Positions 52,046 to 63,659 are shown, counted from the first letter of the stretch. The stretch: 64,000 bases of DNA from Symbiodinium microadriaticum (GCA_001939145.1 LSRX01000076.1:479057-543056); one strand, 5' to 3'. Numbers and translations: made by a program. The notes: a model not told the origin generated them from the sequence alone.

Positions 52046-52489
52046 CCTTAAAGGTTGACCTTTGGGAGCATATTGGGACCATATAGGGGCTATCGTACCC
52101 CAAAAACGTTAAAAGGTTGCCTACTCCACTACTAGGGTTGTAGTGAACCCCGTCCTCGCCCCCACAACCAGACACTGTAGACCCTAAGCCCACGCACGAA
52201 GGTCTGATCACTAGGCCCCCACCCTAAACTCGAAACCCTAAACCCCAAACAATAACCCCATGCCCCTGAAGGAACATTAACAAAATTCAAAAGCCGTCCG
52301 AAAAGCCTTTGAACCTCTTGCAGACAGTTGGAAACCCCAACCGTAAACCGTGAACCTTGAACCCTGAAACCACAAAGAATCAAGAAACCCGAAACCGTAA
52401 ACCCTACGTATGTTCGAGCCTTTGGGTATACTCGGCCCCGAACCGAAGATGGGAAGCTCAAAACCTGGGCGCTGCTGTAATCAGCTGTT

Positions 52490-52630
52490 TAGGGTTGAGG
52501 GGTTTAGGGTTTTAGGGCTGAGGGGTTTAGGGTTTAAGGGTTTAAGGGTTTAGGGGTTTATAGGGTTTAGGGTTTAGGGGTTGAGGGTTTAGGTTAGGGT
52601 TTAGGAGTATAGGAGTTTAGGATGTGAGGC
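52490..52630 (+). repeat. Telomere-like block, TTTAGGG orientation
   Basis: GGTTTAGGG/GGGTTTAAGG, inverted relative to 51915-52045. Confidence 0.92.
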
Positions 52631-52868
52631 TTCTTGGTTACAGAGTTCAGAATGCAGGATGGGGATTTAGAACACTTTCTGTTATCATGCCATGAAGGCT
52701 CTTCGAAAAAAGCATCCGCCCTAAAACTTAAATCCTAAACCGTAAACCCTAAACCCTAAACCTTAACTGTGGGTTGGACGGAGCCAAAGGACGGAGATGC
52801 AAGACTCGCGCCGTCCTGAGGGTTTGGGTTTCGGGCTCAGGGTTCTTGTAAGGGCGGTAAGTGGCTCC

Positions 52869-53104
52869 CGTGTGACTTCTGCCGGTATGCATTTGTGACT
52901 TCTCCAGCTTTTCCCGAGTCCGTGCTCACTTGTGACTTCTCTTTTGCTTCACTTGTGACTTCTGTGACACAAGAAATTGCGACGCATCTCGGCAAATATG
53001 TTTGGAACGACTGTGACTTATCCGCCTTGTCACTTCTCTGACACAGGAGTTCGTAACCGTCGTAACCCTTTTCGGGTGACAACACTTGTGACTTCTCTGC
53101 CTCT
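52869..53104. repeat. Interspersed CACTTGTGACTTCTC words
   Basis: Five or more copies of (C)ACTTGTGACTTCTC or TGTGACTTCT between unrelated bases, leading into the minisatellite. Confidence 0.8.
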
Positions 53105-54114
53105 TTAGTTGGCGATGCTACTTCTTCATCTAGCTTAAACACGCCCCTCTCTTGGCCATGCCGGTTCAAGATATATCTTAAACACGCCACCTCTTGCGGC
53201 GATTCCAGTTGAAGGTACAGCTTAAACACCCACCCGTCGTTTTGTCGATTCCGGTTCAAGATATGTCTCAACAATGCCCCTTCGTTTGGCGATATAAGCA
53301 CTCCCCATCATTTGGCCATGCTACTTCATCGCCACTCTTAAAGACGCCCCTCGTTTGGCGATGGCGGATCGAAATATATCTTAAGCACCCCCCCTCGTTT
53401 GGCGATTCCAGTTCAAGATCTAGCGTGCACCCCCCCTCGTTTGGCAATTCCGGTTCAAGATATATCTTTAACGCCCCCTCGTTTGGCGGTTCCGGTTTAT
53501 CGTATGTCTCAAACACGCCCTCTCATTTGGCGATGTTACTTCATTATCTATCATAAAGACGGCCCCTGATTTTGCGATGCCGGTGCCGGTGCCTCATATA
53601 GCTTAAACATGCCCCTCGTTTGGCGATTCCGGTTGAACATATATCCTAAACACGCCCCCTCATTTGGCGATTCTGGTTCATCATCTAACTTCAACACACC
53701 TCCTCGTTCGGCGATTCCGGCTCAAGATATCTCTTAAAAACGCCCCTTCGTTTGGCGACTCCGCCTTATCGTATGTCTACTGTATGTCTTAAACACGCCC
53801 CCCCCCGCCCCCCCAGTTGGCGATGCTGCTTCATCATCTATGCTAGAGACGGCCCCTGATTTGGCGATGCCGATGCCGGTGCCTCATAAATCTTAAACAT
53901 GCCCCTTCGTTTGGCGATTCCAGGACATCATATATCTTAAACACGCCCCCTCATGCGTGTGTATCTTAAACACGACACCTCGTTTGGAAATTCCGTTTCA
54001 TCATTTACCCTATAAATAACGCCACCTCGTTTGGCGATTCCGGCTTATCGTATATCTTAAACATGCCCCGCATTAACATGCCCCTCATTTAGCGGTTCCT
54101 GTATCACGATGGTG

Positions 54115-54156
<42 letters not shown>

Positions 54157-54330
54157 ACATATATATATATATGCGTGTATATATATATATATATTTTACA
54201 CGCCCCCTCGTTTGGCGATTCCGGTTCATCATGCATCTGAAACACGCCCCTCATTTGGCGATGCTACTGTTTTGTCTATCTTAAATACGCCCCCTCATTC
54301 GGCGATGCTTATTCATCATCAGTCTTAAGC
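53105..54330. repeat. Degenerate 42-44-bp minisatellite, array 2
   Basis: About 27 diverged units with the same core as 18058-18885 (TTTGGCGATTCCGGTTCA, ATATCTTAAACACGCC). The array is flanked by cacttgtgacttctc at 53083-53097 and its exact inverse gagaagtcacaagtg at 54404-54418. Confidence 0.93.
54118..54192. repeat. (ATC)n and (TA)n inside the minisatellite
   Basis: An uninterrupted ATC run then alternating TA. Confidence 0.95.
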
Positions 54331-54346
54331 ACGGGGAACAAGGAAC

Positions 54347-54398
54347 GAGGGAGGGGAGGGGAGGGCGGAGGGAGGGAGGGGAGGGGAGGGAGGGGAGC
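54347..54398. repeat. G-rich purine tract
   Basis: GGGAGGGGAGGGG repeats, a canonical G-quadruplex-forming pattern. Confidence 0.85.
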
Positions 54399-54479
54399 GA
54401 CGTGAGAAGTCACAAGTGAAGCCTCTGGACTCCTTCCAGGAAATCTTAATGAGAAGCCACAAAAACCTCAACAATTATT

Positions 54480-54655
54480 ATTTTTGAATTAATATTATTG
54501 TTATTGTTATTATAACTACTTGTATAATTGTTGTCATTATTTTGTGTTATTATTATCGTTGTTATTATTATGATTATTATTGTTATTGATACTAGTACTA
54601 GTAGTGTTATTATTGTTATTACTGATATTGTTGTTATGATTACTGTTATTGTTAG
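54480..54655. repeat. TTATTG/TTATTA-rich tract
   Basis: Degenerate ATT/GTT trinucleotides. The hydrophobic plus frame (Ile/Val-rich) is a translation of this. Confidence 0.8.
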
Positions 54656-55139
54656 GTTTGGTAGGGTCCAGGTGAACCCTGAAGCCTTTAGCTGCAGAAG
54701 AGATCGAAGCAGAAAGAAAAGCGGACCTCGTTCAGGGTGCAGGGTTTATGGTACCCTAAACCCTAAACCCCTAAACCCTAAACCCCTAAACCGGTAGGGG
54801 CTTCAGGCATGGGGCGTTTCTGGCTTCGTAGGGTTCTGGGAGCTCTATGGGTTTATGGCAGTTTGGGGTTTGGGGTTATGGTTAGGGCTTAGGGTTCAGG
54901 GTTTAGGGTTTAGGGGGCTTGTGAGGCTTACGGTCTGCCAAATCTGAAATCCAGGTCATTTTCCTCCGCGATGCAGGCAAAACTTTCCTCCTCAGGTTCA
55001 CAGCTCCCACTTGTTCGCAACGGGAGTGTGGAGTCAGCGCTCATTCACGCAGGTCAGCTCCCACGGGGACAGCACCCACAAGCATGCACGTGGGTCCTAC
55101 ATAATCACAAGTACATAACGACATCAATGAATGAAGATA

Positions 55140-55184
55140 TGTGTGTGTGTGTATGTATGTATATATATATATATATATATATAT
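55140..55184. repeat. (GT)n, (GTAT)n, (TA)n microsatellite
   Basis: Short runs in that order. Confidence 0.95.
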
Positions 55185-55234
55185 GACTTTATGCCCACGT
55201 AATACTCAATCATAAGACCATGCCAGATAAGCAC

Positions 55235-55317
55235 CTGAACAGAGCCTCCGAAGGTAATATCCTGAAACACGGGCTAGGCTTCACTAGCTTGTGGCCAAGG
55301 GCGACGCGTGCCCACTT
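55235..55317 (-). CDS. Candidate exon, unrecognised
   Basis: GCTACAG precedes and GTGCTT follows. The frame reads KWARVALGHKLVKPSPCF then RILPSEALF. Balanced composition, no domain. The same frame stays open to TGA at 55210 if the donor is not used. Confidence 0.37.
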
Positions 55318-56383
55318 CTGTAGCATGTTTAGGCTGTTGCACCATCTGTATCGGCCGAGATGCTTAGGGGTTTAGGCTTGCGGATTTGGGGTGTTCCTAA
55401 ACTCTAGACCCTAAACCCGAAATTGGCTCGATTCTGTTATACTGCTTTTTCTCTTCGGAGACAGGAGCTTCCTTTCAAGATGCGAGGAAGGATAACAACA
55501 AGACTTCGGCGTCGGGGGTCCCAACACCCCACAAACCCCAAAATCCCTGAACTTCACAACCCTAAACCGGCCTAAACCCTTAAACGTTAAACCTTTATCT
55601 ATAAATACCAAACTGGGTAACCAACAAGGGGAACAACTCTAAAACCCAATGATGAGCTGAGTTGGGCTTCGTGACAAATGGACGCATTACTTAAGGGACT
55701 CCTACCTACCAAGAGCCGGATAAGGGTTTAGGATACCCTAAGCCCTAAACCCTAAATCATCATAGGAACCCTTCTTGAAGAACCTAACCCCTAAATCCTA
55801 AACCCTTGAGGTAAGTCTAGACCCGACAAGGCGTCGGAAGATAGAAAGCAAAGGATCCCAAGTGTCAGCTTCCGGCTCAGCCTCTTTCGTGGGCATGCAA
55901 GGACAGCAGTTGCGAGAAACCCGAATTCTCTGAGGACAAAGCTTGCTTTAAGTTCAGGGTTTAGGGTCCAGGGTGTCTGCATAGTTGCTGAAAACCCATG
56001 AAACCCTAAACTCTAAACCCTGAACTTTCATCTCGGGAAGCCGATAGATAGTCTCCGACGGCCGTTGTTATAGAAATACTATGATTAACGACTACTACAC
56101 CTGCAACAACTACGACGACGACGACGCCTGCTACTACAATTAGCGCTCCCTCCTCCTCGTCCTCCTCCGGCTCCTACCACAGTAAAAACTCCTAAACCCT
56201 AAGCCTTAAACCTTAAACACTCCTACTCCTGCTCAGAACTCCTCCTCTCCGTCCGACCCCAAACCACCGGATAATAGCATAGAAGCCTGAATAATTCCCT
56301 CCCTCAGGTTCCCTCATGTGATTCCCGTATGATATACGACACCCACCTCCAACCTCTTTCAACTTTTGAGGCCTCTATCTTAC

Positions 56384-56519
56384 TTTCGGCAACATTCGAA
56401 GCGAATCGCGATGGAGGGTTTTCTCGCCGTCTCGCAGAGTGTGATGGTTCTTGTCAAGCAAAAACTGCAGCTTCCACTGTCTGAGAACTACCCTTGCAGG
56501 ATTTCGCTGCAAGAGCTCT
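56384..56519 (-). CDS. Candidate exon, basic, unrecognised
   Basis: Followed by GTAAGA, a near-ideal donor, and preceded by CAAAAAG. The frame gives ELLQRNPARVVLRQWKLQFL, LDKNHHTLRDGEKTLHRD then SLRMLPK. Strongly basic, probably helical, no domain I can name. Overlapping minus frame KRALAAKSCKGSSQTVEA is open for only part of it and lacks the donor phase. Confidence 0.48.
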
Positions 56520-56784
56520 CTTTTTGAGATCCAGGGCTTTGGAGGCTCGGGGTTCAGGGCTGAACCCCGGAAGCAACAGAGACTTGCCAGCACTTGACCA
56601 GGTTGGCACTGTCGCAGAAAAACGGCAGAGGCATTCTGAGCGAATGCTTCGTTTGCAGAGCTGGGGCCTTTCTGAATCTAACACTCTCCTGGAACATGCT
56701 ATGCGTTAGTGCAACCACGCATCGACAAAGGAGTAGCGCAGCAATAGCAGTAGCATGCATCAGTAGCATGCATCAGTAGCAGTA

Positions 56785-56828
56785 GAGGAGTAGCAGTAGT
56801 GCAGCAGCAGTACTAGTAGAAGGAGTAC

Positions 56829-56887
<59 letters not shown>

Positions 56888-57010
56888 CTAGTACTAGTAG
56901 TAGTAGTAGCAGTGGCAGTGTCCGCAGCAGTGGCTGTCGCAGTGGTGGTCACAGCGAGCAGTGGCAGTTGCAGTAGCAGCAGCAGTTTAGACAGTAGCAG
57001 TAGCAGTTCT
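56785..57010. repeat. (AGT)n trinucleotide island
   Basis: AGT run (56825-56890) within GCAGTA mixtures. It extends as a CTG/CAG-biased stretch to about 57300 with Leu-rich or Ser-rich frames on both strands. Confidence 0.93.
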
Positions 57011-57726
57011 CGGCCTCCTGGTATTCTTTTCGTTAATGCGCTTGCGTTCTTTGTCTTATTTAATACCATGATTGTACAGCTACTTTTCCTGCTCCTGCTG
57101 CTGCGACTGCTCCGGCACATGCAACTGCATCTGCTGCCGCTGCTTTGCTGCTACTATTGCGTAGTACAACTGCGCCAGCGATGACTAAAATCAGGACCAG
57201 AGCACGGCCCAGCAGTAGAAGCAATGGCAGTAATGATAGCAACAATAGTCCCGGAAACAGTAGCAGCACTGCTCGTACTAGGAGGAGGAACAAATGACAA
57301 CAGCCACAGAAGACCATGAACTGTCGGCTGAAACCTTGCCGACTAGGTTGAGTGTTCCTGGCCTGAAAAGTTTAGCGGCAACCTCGGAGAAAAACGGTAC
57401 GGTAAGGTGCAGATGTCCTTCAGAAAGGCACTGAAGCTACTGCACAGGGATAAAGTATCCCATATCGAGGGAACCCAATTTTGCCCACTACCGCGTAAAT
57501 ATCTAAGGACTATGCTTTAAGTTATAGGGAGTTGAATATTAGGATTTAAGGCATACATTCCTTGATTAAGGGGCATTGAGAATCCCTAAGCTAAACCCTA
57601 AACCCTAAACCGTTGGGGACTCCTTCGGAAATCCCGCAGTCTAAGTCTAGACTCAGGCGTGTTCTGCGGTGGAGCACGCGACCAACGGGCACCTTGCAAA
57701 GTAGTCCCTAAACCCTAAACCTAGTA

Positions 57727-57830
57727 GTAGGAGCCTTGGTAGTTAGACTAGGGTTTTGGGCTCCCTGTCGGTATACTTATAGTAAGGTACCCCAAGGAAT
57801 ACTCTTGGTAAGTAATTATTTAGGCTTCTA
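57727..57830. mobile_element. MITE-like foldback, family F1
   Basis: tagtaggagccttggtagtt and inverted tagaagcctaaataattact, with gtatacttatagtaaggtac in the middle. Confidence 0.65.
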
Positions 57831-57917
57831 GAACGTTTTTGGTTCAGGGGAAGTATCTGCCTCGATATTCAAGAATGGCTCGTTGAGGGGTTTAAGCTTT
57901 GTTCAAGCTCTTAGGGC

Positions 57918-58115
57918 TTAACGTTTTGGAATCGTTTCGGGCATTGAAAAAATCTTTGGGGTCAGGTCTGCAACTTGTGGGAATCCGATTCTTTGCTCTC
58001 CTTCCTCTTCCTCCTCCTCTTCCCACATGCGCCTGAGGGCGAGTATGACATCTGCATCAGCATCCCCCAACAAGAAAGAAAAGGTGTCCGAAAGCTGTTT
58101 AGGCCGGAACAGGAG
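57918..58115 (-). CDS. Candidate exon with acidic run
   Basis: Open from after TGA (58116) to TAA (57918): FRPKQLSDTFSFLLGD, ADADVILALRRMW, a run of seven Glu, then GEQRIGFPQVADLTPKIFSM. A GTTGCA site after IGFPQ is a possible exon end; otherwise the frame ends in SMPETIPKR. The upstream border is uncertain. The acidic run follows a helical stretch, as in many nuclear or chaperone-like proteins, but no family is implied. The plus-strand frame MRLRASMTSASASPNKKE covers the same bases and is less regular. Confidence 0.45.
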   Translation of the reverse strand, partial: LLFRPKQLSDTFSFLLGDADADVILALRRMWEEEEEEEGEQRIGFPQVADLTPKIFSMPETIPKR

Positions 58116-58344
58116 TCAAGTGTGCAAAAAACAAAGTATTTGGATTCATATCAAGACCCCCAATAAAGACCCCAGGTTTCATAATCAGGCTCCTACATTA
58201 TACCCTCAGGCTCTTAGTTAGTACCCCTTAAAGTACCCTCTTTGAACCCCTTTTAAAAAGGAACCCATATTCCACAGCTTAAACGAACCACGTAAGCTTC
58301 CTGTCTGACCGTAGACGGTCTTTGGGTGTCTATTTGGGTTCCTA

Positions 58345-58870
58345 CCTCCGAAACCCTAAACCCCTAAACCCACCCTAAACCCAAAACCCGAAGCTCTAAA
58401 ACCCGAAACCCAAAACTCTAAACCCTAAACCCCCAACAGGGCCTTGAAGCCTGCGGCCAATCATATCCCCCCCTCGAAGGTTCAAGGCGGGCCGAGACAC
58501 TTAAAGCCCTGCAGCCAAGGACATTCAGCGCTTTAGGGTTTAGGGTTTGAGGTTTAAGGTGTGAGGCTCAGGGTTAAGGGTTTCGGCTTGGGTTTCAAGT
58601 TTAACAGCACAAGAAGCCGGCGTGACAGTTTTGGGCTTGCGGGTCAAGGGTCTAGGTGACAGTGGGGGCCTCGTATTTCCTGACTGAGGGAGTGTGACTG
58701 ACTCAGATCAGAAACGCCTAGCACTCTAATCCCTGCAACCCAAAGCCCCGAAACGCCAACGAATCCAACTAAAACTCCAAACCGAAACCTTCCACGACGA
58801 CACCCCTAAACCCTAAACCCTATAAACCCTATAAACCCTAAACCTTATAAGCCATAAACCCTAAAGCCAA
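58345..58870. repeat. Telomere-like stretches, mixed orientation
   Basis: CCCTAAA at 58345-58435, TTTAGGG at 58530-58610, CCCTAAA/CCTATAAA at 58800-58870, with TTTAGGG again at 58965-59055. Confidence 0.88.
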
Positions 58871-59141
58871 AGCAACGTCACCTCATCTTCGCCCCTAGGC
58901 TGGGCGATGAGATGACAAGGAGGGCTCCTCCTGTCCTCAGAAGCAACCGAGGACACAACCAAAACGGCTTTAGGGTTTAGGGGTTGGGGGTTTCGGTTTA
59001 GGGGTTAGGAGTTTAAGGCTTCGGTTTAGGGTCATGGGTTTAGGGGTTTAGATTGTAATGAAAACACAAGTAACAGAAAGAAGGCAAGGAATATTGCTGC
59101 CGCCAAACCTGCGAACTTGCAAAACTCGCTACAAATCAAAT

Positions 59142-59142
59142 N
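59142..59142. other. Assembly gap (single N)
   Basis: The first copy of the 3.84-kb duplicated unit starts at the next base. Confidence 0.98.
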
Positions 59143-59726
59143 AAACCCTAAACCCCTAACCCCTAAACCCTAAACCCTCAACCTTTTATTCTGACTTCTG
59201 CCAGGCAAAGCCCAGCTGCATTGAATCCAACCTCGGCACCATGAAGGGCGGTGGACTTCACACCTTCGGCATGGGGCTTCGGGTCAGGGTTACTAATTAA
59301 GGGTGTAGGGTTAAGGGGTTTAAGGTCTAGGGGTCAGACGGCTTTGGGTTCAGGGTGTAATTACCTAGGTCATCTACTTGGACGACCAGGCGACTTAGTA
59401 AGATGGGCTAGAAGTGCCTGAATTGGGGCTTGGCTTAGGCTTAGCTTTTTTGTTAAGCTTCTTCTTGCTCTCTGCCCATCTGTGGTTGGCTAGCAATGCC
59501 AGAACTAGTAAGGTGCGGGGGCGCACTTTGGGGTTCAATGCCCAACTCTCAGGGCATGGTTTAGGGGTTTAGGGCTTTGGGGCCCTAAACCCCAAATCTA
59601 TAGGGTGAGGGTTTGGGGTTTAGGGGTCTATTGGTTTAGGGCTTAAGGTTTCGCCGAGGCCCTGCTAGACTATACCGGGACCCAACTCCTCCGACCCTGA
59701 ACTCGAAAACCTGAAGACACCGATAC

Positions 59727-59820
59727 TGTTGATGATCAAAATCCTGCATTACCTTAAGGACCCTAAACTATGGGAATTATGGTATATTCCTTATTATGGC
59801 TAATGCGGGGCTTACATCAT
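59727..59820. mobile_element. MITE-like foldback, family F3
   Basis: gttgatgatcaaaatcctgc with ccttattatggctaatgcgg and a decayed right arm (cttacatcata). Confidence 0.7.
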
Positions 59821-60008
59821 ATGCAAAACCTTGTAAAGGCCTGATGAAGTCCCCAAAACCCACGAACTCTCCGGGGTAAACAAGCCGAACCCCCTTCAAG
59901 CCCCACAAAAACTGCTACGCACAACACACTCACACCTAAATCAAGGTGCAGATGTCCGTGACCAAACCGCAGCAATAAACATCGGTGACATTCTCTTTCT
60001 CCTGGGGC

Positions 60009-60019
60009 GGGGGGGGGGG
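60009..60019. repeat. G homopolymer at the seam of the duplication
   Basis: An 11-G run in copy 1. In copy 2 the same place is the N at 63843, so the gap is probably an unread G run. Confidence 0.9.
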
Positions 60020-60174
60020 AGATACGGCTCTTAGGGTTTTCAGGTCCTCTATAAGTTTAGTTCTCCTTGACTTCCTGAGCATGAATTACGCCCTGCTTGT
60101 TATGGGTTGACAGTTCAAAGTATATAGTTTAGTCTAAAGTTTAGTACATAGTAAAGCATGTAGGAATGTAGGAG

Positions 60175-60428
60175 GCTCTATAGTATAGGCTAGACTGCAG
60201 AGTTGGCTCCACACCCATTGGGTTCCTCTGTGCGGGTTAGCTTGACAAAGGTTCGTCTGCAAACGGTCTAGGGCTCTATCAGGTGTAGGACCTGTAAAGG
60301 AGGCCTCAGCATTCTGGCTGAGTTGTCTTAGGCTTGCTGCTTCAGCGGATCGTTGAAACCCAAAGAACCATTTTGCCTACCCTTCAACCTAGCAAACGTC
60401 ACAAAATTCTTACGACACAACCCCCTAC
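60175..60428. other. No gene supported
   Basis: Plain sequence, no exon recognised. Confidence 0.4.
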
Positions 60429-60478
60429 ATATATATATATATATAATATATATAATATATATATATATATATATAAGA
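60429..60478. repeat. (TA)n microsatellite
   Basis: Alternating TA with AATATA breaks. Confidence 0.95.
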
Positions 60479-60870
60479 TATGCAAAAATGACGGAGCTCT
60501 ACGGAAACCACCAAGCTCTGAGTCCCTAAACCCGGGCTTGTCCCATTTACTGCCTAGAAGTCCGAAAAGCCTCAGAACCCAAGAGCAGCCTCAGATGAAA
60601 AACAACCCATGAATGCCTTCATGCCGTACACCCTTTAGATTTGGGGTTTTTTGGGTCTTAGGGTTTAGGGTTTTGGGTTTGGGGGTTTAGGGCGTAGGGT
60701 TTGACGAGTCCCGCTGTAGCCAAGATGCTTGATTTGACCCATGTACTCCTTCAGGGACAGGTCCTTCTTCGCCGTGACCTGCCGGGACTTCGGTTTGGAG
60801 GGTTTAAGGCTAACCCACCCTAATCCATAAACCCTCTAGGCCCTAAACCCTAAATTCTAAGCCATAAACC

Positions 60871-61122
60871 CTAAACCGCCCAAGCACCCCCTAATCCTGG
60901 ACTTGGGCCGCAGATTTGCAGTTTCCTACTAGAGGGATGACAATGATTAGGATGCCCTTTGTAACTCCTATGATTAGGATGACCTTTGGAAATTCCAATG
61001 ATATGGATGATGCTTTGTAATTCCTGCAACCTTAGATTAGTGACGATCATGACACTGCTAGCAACAAGCATACTGCCGACACTGCGGACCGCCATTCTCA
61101 CGACTTGCCGCAAATCCGGCAA
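60871..61122 (-). CDS. Candidate coding segment with short internal repeat
   Basis: ATG at 61122 to the telomere-like flank: PDLRQVVRMAVRSVGSMLVA, SSVMIVTNLRLQELQSII, then ISKGHPNHRSYKGHPNHC. The repeated KGHPNH comes from a tandem repeat of about 32 bp at 60944-61027. The first half is protein-like. No splice support, so it may be chance. Confidence 0.3.
   Translation of the reverse strand: MPDLRQVVRMAVRSVGSMLVASSVMIVTNLRLQELQSIIHIIGISKGHPNHRSYKGHPNHCHPSSRKLQICGPSPGLGGAWAV
60944..61027. repeat. Tandem repeat, about 32 bp, 2.6 units
   Basis: atgattaggatgccctttgt, atgattaggatgacctttgg and atgatatggatgatgctttg in succession. Confidence 0.8.
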
Positions 61123-61680
61123 CCTCAGTATCCCTTAGACTCTTTGACATCAGGTCGAGGGTTTAGGGCTCAGATTCAGGATTAGGGTTTAGGGTTTTGT
61201 GGCCTCTTGGCGTTGAGCATTAATTAAGACAAAACACTAAGTCACTAAGCCCTAAGCCTCAAGCCCTCGAGCCTGAACCCCCCGGAAGCCGATGAAGCAA
61301 AATCAGAACATGCTCCAGAATCCAGGTTTAGGGGATGTTTGGGGGGGGGGGTTTAGGGTTTAGGGTTTATGTTTTGCATCGTGGTTATGTAGGCCATGGA
61401 CTCTTCGGCATCTATGCCGAAATGGTACTACCTGTGTTTTCCGATTCAGGGCTAGGGGTTATCTTACACATGATTGGCCCCCTCATGGCTCTGAAACATC
61501 TTCGTGAATAAGATCCTGTTAAGCCAAAGAAGAGAAAATACAACATGTCCCAATGGCCTAGCCTGCCTAGTGGTGTATTCAAGAAGGGCTTTTGCTGCTG
61601 GTATCCCCAACTACCCCAGGTAATTACACTCACCAATCACCGCATTACAAGGACTACTTCACATAAGATGAAGACACAGA

Positions 61681-61775
61681 TATACTTATATATATATATA
61701 TATATATATATGTAGATAATTTTATGTAAACCATGTATATGTATGTGTGTGTACATGTATATATGTATATATCAC
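61681..61775. repeat. (TA)n and (GTAT)n microsatellite
   Basis: Alternating TA, then GTAT/GTGT. It touches the end of the last exon of the gene at 61772-62592. Confidence 0.95.
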
Positions 61776-62592
61776 GTCTCGAGGACCCACGGCCCAGGCT
61801 TCTGAGGAGCAGCCTTCTTCACGGCCTCGTCAACGGTGACCCAGCCGACACCGGCTTCCGTCAAGACCTAGCAACGGGGATATGTTGGGCCTTATGATTT
61901 GGTGTAGGGTTTAGGGTTCAGGGCTTAGGGCAAGGTGGCGGGATGCTGTTTAGTGTGGTCATAACCAGGGATCCTCACGAAGACTGTTGGTAGTTACCGT
62001 GGCCTCTCTGTTAACTACATCGTGTCCAAGTAAAGACACATTGAGTAACCTAGACGTAAAGACACGTTGAGTAACCTGGATGGCAGGAGGCGTCATGTAT
62101 TAGCTCTACCTCTTCAAGACAACCGTTTCAGAGTTGTGGGCCGTCGGAGAGGGGCCAAGCTACGTGCCAAAGAAATACGAACGAAGTCCCAGACCAGTGC
62201 AGCCTTCTTGGTCGGCTCGATGTTGTCGTTGCTTAGCGGGCGGCTGGCATCGTGAATGACATATGCCTCGGCTCGGACGGTTGACCTTAAAGTGCTCCCA
62301 GTTAACCCCTAAAACCCGAGCCCTTACCCCGCCAAAAAATACACCCCTGTTTTGCTCCTGTAGTGTATACTATAAGGGCTGCTACAAGGTCGATGCTCGG
62401 CTGTTCACGGTTAGCTGAGAACCTCTGCTGAGGACTAGCATGACATCATCGCAGCGCCTGAGTATCCTCCGCTTGGGCCGTACTACGTGATGGAGTGGAC
62501 AATATGCAGACAAGTGATGCCGAGACCCTTCCGCAGTTTTTACGCTCACAGTCTCCGCGATGGTTCAGGGTGTTCGAACATCTCTGTGAAAA
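61772..62592 (-). CDS. Four in-frame exons, unrecognised protein (C-terminal?)
   Basis: Join 62592-62550, 62434-62328, 62271-62183, 61867-61772, partial at the 5' end. Acceptors CCCGCAG, CATGCTAG, CCGTCCGAG and TTGCTAG|G; donors GTGAGC, GTAAGG, GTTCGT. The phases (2, 1, 0) fit at all three junctions without a stop. About 110 residues: FTEMFEHPEPSRRLPQQRFS, NREQPSIDLVAALIVYTTGA, KQGCIFWRGAEAYVIHDASR, PLSNDNIEPTKKAALVWDFV, LTEAGVGWVTVDEAVKKAAP, QKPGPWVLET. TGA at 61772 may be the true stop, but GTGATA two bases earlier could be another donor. Third positions are GC-rich. No family recognised; it looks soluble. It lies inside the duplicated unit. A 122-codon plus frame at 62495-62863 overlaps its first exon and is judged a shadow. 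Confidence 0.62.
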
Positions 62593-63565
62593 CTGCGGGA
62601 GACAAACATGGACTCCACCTCAAGTGAGCCGCAACACAAACACTCTCGAACGTGGCTCACGGACTCTAGATCCAACAGCAAGGAATATTCTGCAATGGAT
62701 GTCGGTGGATTTCTTTCAAGTGTTTGACAAGGTTTCGGAGTGTAGGAGAAAGGCCTACAGGGAACATATTCCAGAACAGCTCCTGCCCAGCGGCAGCAAC
62801 ATCACTGTACGCACATTACCAGTAGCTGTAGGCAACACAACGAAATTTGCCAGCCAATATTAACCTGTTTTACTTCGCGACAAACAAGCAATAGAAGACG
62901 ACGACTGCTCCCACACTTCTCCGTATGAGACCTCTATAGAACCCTATAAATGAAACCCTCAACCTTTTAACCCTAAACCCGAAACCCTAAACCCCTAACC
63001 CCTAAACCCTAAACCCTCAACCTTTTATTCTGACTTCTGCCAGGCAAAGCCCAGCTGCATTGAATCCAACCTCGGCACCATGAAGGGCGGTGGACTTCAC
63101 ACCTTCGGCATGGGGCTTCGGGTCAGGGTTACTAATTAAGGGTGTAGGGTTAAGGGGTTTAAGGTCTAGGGGTCAGACGGCTTTGGGTTCAGGGTGTAAT
63201 TACCTAGGTCATCTACTTGGACGACCAGGCGACTTAGTAAGATGGGCTAGAAGTGCCTGAATTGGGGCTTGGCTTAGGCTTAGCTTTTTTGTTAAGCTTC
63301 TTCTTGCTCTCTGCCCATCTGTGGTTGGCTAGCAATGCCAGAACTAGTAAGGTGCGGGGGCGCACTTTGGGGTTCAATGCCCAACTCTCAGGGCATGGTT
63401 TAGGGGTTTAGGGCTTTGGGGCCCTAAACCCCAAATCTATAGGGTGAGGGTTTGGGGTTTAGGGGTCTATTGGTTTAGGGCTTAAGGTTTCGCCGAGGCC
63501 CTGCTAGACTATACCGGGACCCAACTCCTCCGACCCTGAACTCGAAAACCTGAAGACACCGATAC

Positions 63566-63659
63566 TGTTGATGATCAAAATCCTGCATTACCTTAAGGAC
63601 CCTAAACTATGGGAATTATGGTATATTCCTTATTATGGCTAATGCGGGGCTTACATCAT
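63566..63659. mobile_element. MITE-like foldback, family F3 (in the duplicate)
   Basis: Copy of 59727-59820, moved with the unit. Confidence 0.7.

Larger units (their letters stand above)
59143..62981. repeat. 3839-bp unit repeated in tandem
   Basis: 59143-60006 reappears as 62982-63842 with an offset of 3839 and no difference that I see. After the gap at 63843 the match continues (offset 3826) to the window end at 64000, equal to 60174. The whole unit, including the four-exon gene at 61.8-62.6 kb, may therefore be tandemly duplicated, or the join is an assembly artefact. Confidence 0.85.

Noticed and set aside
62495..62863. 122-codon plus-strand frame that looks protein-like
   Set aside because: It overlaps a minus-strand exon with a pyrimidine-tract acceptor and GTGAGC donor that joins three further exons in frame. 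Not impossible, but the minus model explains more.
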